Positions 7,630 to 13,757 of a DNA stretch of 15,706 nt are shown here, piece by piece. The notes below the pieces were generated by a model. That model was not told the DNA's origin. It searched no databases and saw only the letters and a program-made list of their open reading frames with translations. The position numbers and the translations under genes are program-made. Each line of letters starts with the position of its first letter. Position 1 is the first letter of the stretch. This stretch comes from an uncultured Mollicutes bacterium (GTDB taxonomy: Bacteria > Bacillota_I > Bacilli_A > RFN20 > CAG-826), in contig URTN01000002.1 in NCBI GenBank assembly GCA_900550795.1, positions 1-15,706 on the forward strand. Reading direction: 5' to 3'.

Positions 7630-7678
7630 AAGCCTAGAACGTGTCTAACCTAGATGCATCTAGGCTTTTCTTTTTCTT
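7630..7678 (+). terminator. Terminator of the oad-pckA operon
   Basis: AAGCCTAGA (7630-7638) and TCTAGGCTT (7659-7667) form a perfect 9-bp stem, followed by a T-rich tail (7666-7678, TTTTCTTTTTCTT). A perfect 16-bp palindrome CCTAGATGCATCTAGG (7649-7664) is nested, so an alternative shorter hairpin can form at the same tail. Confidence 0.85.
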
Positions 7679-7780
7679 AAAAAGACAAATCCGTTAAGGA
7701 CGTGTATTGATTTAGTTAATGCCTAGATTACTTATTCATCGCTTTGAAAATCAATCAACATAGTAATAATTCAACTTCTT

Positions 7781-7798
7781 TTTATGATTAATCATAAA
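7781..7798. promoter_or_regulatory. Perfect 18-bp palindrome, candidate operator
   Basis: TTTATGATTAATCATAAA equals its own reverse complement over 18 bases. There is no loop and no following T run, so a DNA-binding dimer site is more likely than a terminator. It lies 72 bases before the GH78 start, upstream of the candidate promoter at 7822-7850. The cognate regulator is not in the window. Confidence 0.5.
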
Positions 7799-7821
7799 GG
7801 ATTTTGCTTGATTTATTTGAT

Positions 7822-7850
7822 TTGAAAAACGGTTTAAATTGATTTTTACT
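7822..7850 (+). promoter_or_regulatory. Candidate promoter with CG-centred operator for the GH78 gene
   Basis: TTGAAA (7822-7827), a 17-base spacer and TTTACT (7845-7850) form a fair -35/-10 pair. The spacer contains AAACGGTTTAAA (7827-7838), which differs by one base from a site at 9922-9933. CG-centred elements of this kind are typical of LacI-family repressor sites. The implied leader is short (about 14 bases). Confidence 0.45.
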
Positions 7851-7870
7851 ATTTCCGAATAGGAATAATT

Positions 7871-9778
7871 ATGGATGACATTGAAAAACTTGGATTATTA
7901 GAAAAAGCCGATTGGATTTGCGAGACTTCTTCCCCTACGGAAGATGAATATTATCTTTATAAAACTAATTTTGATTCAGTAGTAGAAGATGCCGAACTTC
8001 TTATAGCAGGAGATAGCGACGCCGTTATCTATTTAAATGGCGAATTAGTTTATTTTGGGATATCTCCATCCTATCCAAACCATTTAATTGGAGATAAAAA
8101 GTCTATCAAATTAAATAAGGGCCATAACGATATAAGAATCGAGATGTATTATTTTGGTTCAAACGATTTCTCTTCCTATTGCAAAGGCGATTCAAAATTA
8201 AAGTTTGTAATTGCCTCTAATGATTCCAAGATCATCTTAAAAAGCGATGAATCCATATTGTCTTGCAAGCATCCAAACTATATTCCCCATTTAAAAAAGA
8301 GAATCACCCCTCAATTAGGCTATTCGTATTGTTTTGATGCAAATGGTAAAGAAAATGAATTACATAAGTCTTATGTAGTTAAATCTAATTCGGATATAGA
8401 ATTTAGGTTAAATAAGAAAATCGAGTTAAAGAAAAGGCTTCAATGCTCTGCAACTAGATTAGGCAAGGGTCATTATTTGATAGACTTCAATAAAGAGGTA
8501 GTGGGTTATCTCGATTTGGATTTTGTTTCGAATATAAAGCAAAAGATATTGATTGCATATGCCGAACATAAAGAAAAAGAATCTATCGTCTATCAAATTG
8601 AAGGCAGGGATTTCTCTTTTGAATATATTGCTAAAGAAGGGGAAAACAAATTCCTAGGCCTTTTCAAACGTTTAGGATTACGTTACCTAGAAGTATTCGC
8701 AGAAGACGATATTGAAATATCTTATTTTGGGATTAGGGAAGTCAAATACCCATTCATCAAGAAAGAATACAAAATAGACGACCCATTAGTTAAAAAAATA
8801 TATGACACATGTGTTTATACTTTGGAATGTTGTTATCACGAACATTATGAAGATTGCCCATGGAGAGAGCAGTGCTTATATGCAATGGATTCATTAAACC
8901 AAGCAGTCGCTGGATTTGTTTGCTTTACCAATGTAGAACAACTTAAGTCATCGTTAATTCTGATTAGCCAAGATTATAGGGAAGATCATCTCCTTTCGAT
9001 ATGTTCTCCTAGCAAATCATATTTAACTATTCCTTCATTCTCCCTTTATTACTTTTTTGCAGTAGATCTTTATTATCAGCATACAAAAGATAAAGAAACA
9101 TTAAAGAGAATCTATCCTAAACTAAAGGATTTGATGAATACTTTCTTTAAACAATATGAGAACGGATTGATATATACATTTAACCATCCCGGAACATGGA
9201 ATTTCTATGAATGGCAAGATGGTTTAGAAGGTGGCTTGATGCAAAAGCAATATAGGGTTGCTGATTTAATCATCAATGGATTATTTGTAAAAGCTTTAAG
9301 GAGTTTTGAAAGAATAGAACACGCCTTAGGGATAAATAATGACTATTCTTCGATTTATCTAGAAAACAAGGAAGCTGCAAGAAAAGAGTTCCTTCAAGAA
9401 GGATTTTTTAAGATGAGCAAGGATGATTCTAGATGTTCTCAATATGGTAATGCTTTGGCTATATTGGTTGGTTATGCAACAAAAGAAGAAGCAATTAACC
9501 TAGCCAAAGAATTAACAAATCCAGAAACTAAATTCATAAAATCAACCTTATCATCAAAGCCTCTTTTATATGATGCCTTGTTAGAAGTAGATAGCTTGTA
9601 TTCGTCTTTTGTTTTAGGCGACATTAAAAGAGTATATGGTAAAATGCTAGAAGAAGGCGCAACTACTTTCTATGAGACCGAACTAGGTTATAAAGACTTT
9701 AACAACGCAGGCAGTCTATGCCATGGCTGGGCTAGTCAGCCTATATGTTATTTCAATAGACTCGGTTTACTTAAATAA
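7871..9778 (+). CDS. GH78-like alpha-L-rhamnosidase family glycosidase, cytoplasmic
   Basis: A 635-residue six-hairpin glycosidase that probably removes terminal alpha-L-rhamnose (or a related sugar) from imported glycosides. N-terminal beta-sandwich regions include LLIAGDSDAVIYLNGELVYFG (about 43-63; shown here as a description of a jelly-roll sugar-binding pattern) and YLIDFNKEVVGYLDLDF (202-218). The (alpha/alpha)6 barrel starts near 300 and carries YEDCPWREQ (326-334) followed by MDS; Glu333 is the likely general acid and the DCPWREQ pattern is characteristic of one GH78 branch. WNFYEWQDG (443-451) and the final GWASQPICYF complete it. The protein ends right after that motif, without the C-terminal beta-sandwich of classical family members. 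No signal peptide is present, so it acts inside the cell. AGGA at 7861-7864 is the ribosome site. Exact substrate is not determined by sequence. Confidence 0.83.
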   Translation: MDDIEKLGLLEKADWICETSSPTEDEYYLYKTNFDSVVEDAELLIAGDSDAVIYLNGELVYFGISPSYPNHLIGDKKSIKLNKGHNDIRIEMYYFGSNDFSSYCKGDSKLKFVIASNDSKIILKSDESILSCKHPNYIPHLKKRITPQLGYSYCFDANGKENELHKSYVVKSNSDIEFRLNKKIELKKRLQCSATRLGKGHYLIDFNKEVVGYLDLDFVSNIKQKILIAYAEHKEKESIVYQIEGRDFSFEYIAKEGENKFLGLFKRLGLRYLEVFAEDDIEISYFGIREVKYPFIKKEYKIDDPLVKKIYDTCVYTLECCYHEHYEDCPWREQCLYAMDSLNQAVAGFVCFTNVEQLKSSLILISQDYREDHLLSICSPSKSYLTIPSFSLYYFFAVDLYYQHTKDKETLKRIYPKLKDLMNTFFKQYENGLIYTFNHPGTWNFYEWQDGLEGGLMQKQYRVADLIINGLFVKALRSFERIEHALGINNDYSSIYLENKEAARKEFLQEGFFKMSKDDSRCSQYGNALAILVGYATKEEAINLAKELTNPETKFIKSTLSSKPLLYDALLEVDSLYSSFVLGDIKRVYGKMLEEGATTFYETELGYKDFNNAGSLCHGWASQPICYFNRLGLLK

Positions 9779-9830
9779 GTCTTTTCTTAAGTACTGATAT
9801 TCTGATTTCCCCTGGTTTTAGGGTGCTTTT
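9768..9830 (+). terminator. Weak hairpins after the GH78 gene
   Basis: TACTTAA (9768-9774) pairs with TTAAGTA (9787-9793) across the stop codon, and CCCT (9810-9813) pairs with AGGG (9820-9823), followed by a short T run at 9827-9830. Neither is a strong terminator, so partial read-through into the transporter genes is possible. Confidence 0.3.
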
Positions 9831-9835
9831 AGGTG

Positions 9836-9933
9836 GTTTAAATTAATTTTTAAACGCTACTTTTTAACAGGTTATATAAATATAAACGTCAAACAAATTT
9901 CCTTATTTCTAGTATTTATTTAAACGGGTTAAA
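9836..9933. promoter_or_regulatory. Repeated TAAACG operator cluster before the transporter genes
   Basis: Three copies of TAAACG lie on the plus strand at 9851-9856, 9883-9888 and 9921-9926. The first is part of an inverted repeat GTTTAAA-N6-TTTAAAC (9836-9855). The third is part of AAACGGGTTAAA (9922-9933), which matches the element in the GH78 promoter at 11 of 12 bases and is itself in a TTTAA-N5-TTAAA inverted repeat. This suggests co-regulation of the enzyme and the transporter. Confidence 0.5.
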
Positions 9934-9940
9934 AAAATAC

Positions 9941-9969
9941 TTTAAATTATCTTTGGAAGCCCTTACAAT
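9941..9969 (+). promoter_or_regulatory. Promoter of the sugar-transport operon
   Basis: TTTAAA (9941-9946), exactly 17 bases of spacer and TACAAT (9964-9969) form a good -35/-10 pair. The ribosome site AAGGAGAG (10001-10008) and the ATG at 10013 follow. The operator-like cluster ends 7 bases before the -35 box. Confidence 0.6.
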
Positions 9970-10012
9970 AGAAATATAGGGAAACAATATTTGCTCATTT
10001 AAGGAGAGAAAT

Positions 10013-11389
10013 ATGAAACAAATAAAAATCCGTAACATCGCATTAATGTGTTTATCTGCTTTAGCTTTGACTGCTTGTGGTGGCAAACCTACTACTCAAG
10101 ACGGCGAGTATTCAATTGTAAAAATTGCTTTTGTTGAAGCCGGCTTTTGGAGGCAATTCCTCCTTGATTGGGAAACCGACTATAACGAAAAGCATCCTGA
10201 TGACAAAATTAAATTGGATCTTGATGGCGATGCCCAGATGACTGTCAATATCTTGCCAAGATTACAAAACGGAACCAATTTGCCTGACATTGCAATGGTT
10301 CTTCAAACAAATTGGCAGCCTTGGACTGTCAATGGTTATCTAGAGCCTCTAGACGATTTATATAACACTACTGTCGAAGGTACTAACCGCACAGTTAAAG
10401 ACTCCATAGTTGAAGGTTTACAAGACTTTGGAGAAGTTAAAGGAAAATATTATGCACTTCCATGGTCAGTTAACCCTTGTGGATTGGTTTATAACGCTTC
10501 AATGTTTGAGCAATATAAATGGAGTGTTCCTACTACATTTGCTGAATTAGAAACATTATGCAACAAGATTAATAGCGATAGTGCTGGTACTGTTGCCCCA
10601 TTCTCTTGGAGCGGTGCAGTCGCATCATATTGGGATTTCACAACATTGCAGTGGTGGGCTCAATATGAAGGCAGAGAAAAATGGGATGAATTCTGGAAGT
10701 TTGAATCTCCTGAAGTCTATAAGCAGGAAGGGAGATTAAAAGCCCTCAAAGGATTTGAAAAACTAGTTTGCGGAGATGATGGAAGCCCAAAGAATTCAAT
10801 TCCTGGTGCAGCTGGAAAGAAATTCATGGAATCCCAAATGTCTTTTGTTAGAGGCGAAGCTGCCATGATGTCTAATGGGGCTTGGCTTGAAAACGAAATG
10901 AAGTCATCCATGCCATCGAATTTCAAGATGCGCTTAATGAAAACCCCAACAATAGAAGGCGCTAAAGAAGACTTGCTATATTGCACTTCTGGAGACTTCA
11001 TGGTTATCCCAAGGAAAGCCGCTAATAAAGAAGCTGCTAAGAAATTCCTGGCTTATACCTGCACCGAAAGTGCCCTAGAAATATTTACAAAATCAGCTGG
11101 AGGCATCCGCCCTTTCAAATATGAAAAGAACCCTTCAACAATTGAAGGCATCTCAGATTTCACAAAAGATTGCTGCTTGATGTGGGAAGAAGGAAAGAAT
11201 GTCTATATGAATTCTAAATCCATCATGTATTACCAAAATAGCCTTAATACATGGCCAGGATATGGCGCACCTTATTCAAAGATGATCCAGGAAGGTGATT
11301 CTGCTGAGACAGTTCATAACACAATCTATAACTTTGTTTCTAATAACTGGAGCAAGTTCCAAAAAGAAGCGGGGAACTTTGGAAAATGA
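10013..11389 (+). CDS. ABC sugar-binding lipoprotein (extracellular solute-binding family 1)
   Basis: A 458-residue solute-binding protein that captures an oligosaccharide outside the membrane for an ABC importer. The signal peptide has a basic start (KQIKIRN), a hydrophobic core and the lipobox LTAC with Cys22 as the lipid anchor. The mature part has the two-lobe pattern of the MalE/UgpB group: DFGEVKGKYYALPWSVNP (hinge-proximal strand, about 142-159) and VRGEAAMMSNGAWLENE (about 282-298), the usual family 1 signature. Many Trp residues (for example WQPW, YWDF, QWWAQY) suggest aromatic stacking on sugar rings. A strong ribosome site AAGGAGAG lies 4 bases before the start. Its stop overlaps the next gene by 4 bases. 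The ligand cannot be read from sequence; the upstream GH78 gene suggests a rhamnose-containing glycoside. Confidence 0.9.
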   Translation: MKQIKIRNIALMCLSALALTACGGKPTTQDGEYSIVKIAFVEAGFWRQFLLDWETDYNEKHPDDKIKLDLDGDAQMTVNILPRLQNGTNLPDIAMVLQTNWQPWTVNGYLEPLDDLYNTTVEGTNRTVKDSIVEGLQDFGEVKGKYYALPWSVNPCGLVYNASMFEQYKWSVPTTFAELETLCNKINSDSAGTVAPFSWSGAVASYWDFTTLQWWAQYEGREKWDEFWKFESPEVYKQEGRLKALKGFEKLVCGDDGSPKNSIPGAAGKKFMESQMSFVRGEAAMMSNGAWLENEMKSSMPSNFKMRLMKTPTIEGAKEDLLYCTSGDFMVIPRKAANKEAAKKFLAYTCTESALEIFTKSAGGIRPFKYEKNPSTIEGISDFTKDCCLMWEEGKNVYMNSKSIMYYQNSLNTWPGYGAPYSKMIQEGDSAETVHNTIYNFVSNNWSKFQKEAGNFGK

Positions 11390-12750
11390 AAAGGATACTC
11401 AAATTAATTTCTTTAACAGCCTTTGGAGGGGTCTGCCTTATGTCTTGCAATGATGCCAATAAAATTAAATATGATGTTGTTTCAGGACAGCCAGATTTTG
11501 CTTCCAAACAAGCTGAAAATGTTCTTCGCGTTGGTGCCTGGGTTGCTCCTCCAGCCGAAAACTGGAATAACAAGGGAAATCCAAATTTCATAACCCAAGA
11601 AAGATATAACGAAATTGCCGAAAGCGGGATTAATGTTATCTATGCCCTTTATGAAATCGGCAATAGAACTGCTATGAAGAACGCATTGGAATATGCTAAA
11701 AATGCTGGCATTGAATATTTAGCAAGAGACTATATCAATTTAGACCCCGATCTCCTTGAATTAGAAAAAGGAGATTTGCACAACATTACAAAATCCTATG
11801 ACGATGCTGAGGCTTTGCGTGGATTTTTGGTTACTGATGAACCCGGGGCTTCTAGATTTGACTCCCTTGCAAAATTAAAAGAATTATATGAACAAGATTA
11901 TCCTGGCAAGGAATTCTATGTAAATTTATTCCCTACATATGCCTTAACTAGCCAAACTCAAACCGATTCCTATGCCGAATATATTGATCTTTATATTCAA
12001 AAGCTAAAACCAAAATTCCTTTCATATGATCATTATTCAATGGCTGAAGACATCTATGGCAACAAATCATTAACTGAAGATGTCTTGTGGAATCTTGAAA
12101 TAGTGGCCAACAAATGTAAAGAAGCCGGGATTGATATGTATACCTTCGTTCAAGCGATGAGTTTTGATAAGAATACTAGAATTCCAAATGAAGCCGAAGT
12201 ACGTCATCAAGTAATGACTGAATTGGCATATGGCTCCAAGTCTATTCAGTATTTCTGCTACTGGACTCCACTTGAATTTGGTGAAGCCTCTTCACCATCA
12301 ATGATTACAAAAGATGGAAAGAGAACTGATTTATATAATCATGTCAAAAACGTTAATAAAGATTTGATGAGCATGGACGAAGCTTATCTAGATTTCTCTT
12401 GGGTTGGTACGATGCCTATTGTAGGAAGCGAAGTATCGGGTACTCCAAGACAAATCGAAATGTGCCAACAATCGCTAGAAAAGATTGATGCCATTTCTAA
12501 TATAAATTGTTCTCAAAATACTTTAATCGGCTCCTTTAAGAACAAAGAAGGAAGGGATGGATTCATTATTTCTAACTTCTCTGATCCTTCCGAACTTAAA
12601 AAAGATGTCATTAGCCTTGATTTCAATGGTGCGACACATGCCCTTGTTTACCATGGCGAGAACAAAGAAGTAGTTGAACTTAATTCCAATAAATTCGAAA
12701 TCACTCTAGACGAGGGAGATGGAATATTTGTTATCCCATTTGTTAAGTAA
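11386..12750 (+). CDS. Secreted lipoprotein resembling a TIM-barrel glycosidase
   Basis: A 454-residue lipoprotein with signal peptide and lipobox LMSC (Cys21), so it sits on the outer face of the membrane. I do not recognise a named family with certainty. Features resembling (beta/alpha)8 glycosidases: FITQERYNEIAESGINVIYA (68-87), a helix-strand unit, GFLVTDEPG (146-154) with Asp151-Glu152 as a likely catalytic acid region, KFLSYDHYS (210-218), and EVRHQVMTELAYGSKSI (271-287) followed by YFCYWTP near a late barrel strand. The last 110 residues look like a small beta-rich domain (FKNKEGRDGFIISNFSD). It starts inside the stop of the binding-protein gene (ATGA), so both lipoproteins should be made together. 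A role in trimming sugars for capture by that protein is inference; a non-enzymatic carbohydrate-binding role is possible. Confidence 0.62.
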   Translation: MKRILKLISLTAFGGVCLMSCNDANKIKYDVVSGQPDFASKQAENVLRVGAWVAPPAENWNNKGNPNFITQERYNEIAESGINVIYALYEIGNRTAMKNALEYAKNAGIEYLARDYINLDPDLLELEKGDLHNITKSYDDAEALRGFLVTDEPGASRFDSLAKLKELYEQDYPGKEFYVNLFPTYALTSQTQTDSYAEYIDLYIQKLKPKFLSYDHYSMAEDIYGNKSLTEDVLWNLEIVANKCKEAGIDMYTFVQAMSFDKNTRIPNEAEVRHQVMTELAYGSKSIQYFCYWTPLEFGEASSPSMITKDGKRTDLYNHVKNVNKDLMSMDEAYLDFSWVGTMPIVGSEVSGTPRQIEMCQQSLEKIDAISNINCSQNTLIGSFKNKEGRDGFIISNFSDPSELKKDVISLDFNGATHALVYHGENKEVVELNSNKFEITLDEGDGIFVIPFVK

Positions 12751-12753
12751 ATT

Positions 12754-13704
12754 ATGGATGAGGTCGAAACATTAAAATTACATAAGCCCAAGAAAAAGCA
12801 TAATTGGGGTAGGACAATATTCATCATATGCATGATTGCCTATCCTCTTTTGCAGTTCCTTGTTTTTTGGGCTTACGTTAACATCGACACGATAGTAATG
12901 TCTTTCCAAAGGCTAGATTATGAATTAGGAGAGATATTTGTAGGCTTAGATAATTACAAATGGGCTTTTGAAAGATTAGCTAGCCCAGATGAACCTGATT
13001 TAAGAAACTCAATTATAAATTCCATATATTTGTTCCTGAGCAATAATTTTGTCTTGCTTCCGGTTTCAATTTTCTGTGCCTATATTCTTCAAAAGAAGGT
13101 GCCTGGATCTAAAGCTTTCAGGGTTATATTCTTCCTTCCAAATATTATCTCTGTCGTTGTTTTGACCATGTCATTCTCGTTCATGATTGATTCAACATTT
13201 GGACCAGTTAATGAAATTCTTAAAGCCATAGGACTAGGTGGAATAATTCCTAAAAACGGATGGTTAGGAGATAAATCAACAGTAATGTGGATGGTTCTCT
13301 TCTATTGTTTATGGGCTGGAATTGGCTATAACGTCGTCTTGCTTTCGGGTGCGATAAACCGTATTCCTACTGATATTTTCGAAGCAGGGAAAATGGATGG
13401 AATTGGATTATGGAGAGAACTTGTCCAGGTTGTAACTCCGATGATTTCAGGAACAATTACTACCTTATTTGTTTCTGGTGTATCTGTCATCTTTACTCTC
13501 TTCCTGCAACCGATGTTATTAACAGGAGGAGGACCTTATGATGGGCTTTCTTCTACTATTGCCTTATTCATCATGAATTTAGTTAATGCAAATCAATTAT
13601 ATAAAGCCGCTGCTGTTGGAATGATATTTACCGTCATAGGTATCCCATTAATCCAATTAATTAAGTGGCTATTGGAGAGGTTCTTCCCCGCCGTTGAATA
13701 TTAA
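12754..13704 (+). CDS. ABC sugar transporter permease, MalF/UgpA type
   Basis: A 316-residue inner-membrane permease subunit of a carbohydrate ABC importer. A charged N-terminus (HKPKKKHNWGR) precedes the first membrane segment (about 21-42), with about five more to the C-terminus. The cytoplasmic coupling loop that contacts the ATPase is EAGKMDGIGLWRELVQVVTP (210-229), the EAA motif with its invariant Gly. The GGGPYDGLSSTIALFIM block (258-274) is characteristic of the MalF/UgpA/LacF side of the heterodimer. No clear ribosome site precedes the ATG, 3 bases after the preceding stop, so translation is probably coupled. The usual partner (MalG/UgpE type) does not follow directly, and no ATPase is in the window; a shared MsmX-like ATPase elsewhere is a common arrangement. 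Confidence 0.93.
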   Translation: MDEVETLKLHKPKKKHNWGRTIFIICMIAYPLLQFLVFWAYVNIDTIVMSFQRLDYELGEIFVGLDNYKWAFERLASPDEPDLRNSIINSIYLFLSNNFVLLPVSIFCAYILQKKVPGSKAFRVIFFLPNIISVVVLTMSFSFMIDSTFGPVNEILKAIGLGGIIPKNGWLGDKSTVMWMVLFYCLWAGIGYNVVLLSGAINRIPTDIFEAGKMDGIGLWRELVQVVTPMISGTITTLFVSGVSVIFTLFLQPMLLTGGGPYDGLSSTIALFIMNLVNANQLYKAAAVGMIFTVIGIPLIQLIKWLLERFFPAVEY

Positions 13705-13711
13705 TTATTTT

Positions 13712-13723
13712 GGGCAATAGCCC
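13712..13723 (+). other. Short hairpin between permease and secreted-protein genes
   Basis: GGGC (13712-13715), loop AATA and GCCC (13720-13723) form a GC-rich 4-bp stem, with a weak TTTGTATATTT stretch after it. It could be a partial terminator or RNA-stability element that changes expression between the permease and the next gene. It is short, so confidence is low. Confidence 0.35.
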
Positions 13724-13740
13724 GTTTGTATATTTACTGA

Positions 13741-13747
13741 AAGGAGT
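13741..13747 (+). promoter_or_regulatory. Strong ribosome binding site of the large secreted protein
   Basis: AAGGAGTG begins at 13741, 10 bases before the ATG at 13758. It is the strongest initiation signal since the binding-protein gene and suggests high expression of the downstream protein. Confidence 0.75.
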
Positions 13748-13757
13748 GAAAAATCAC

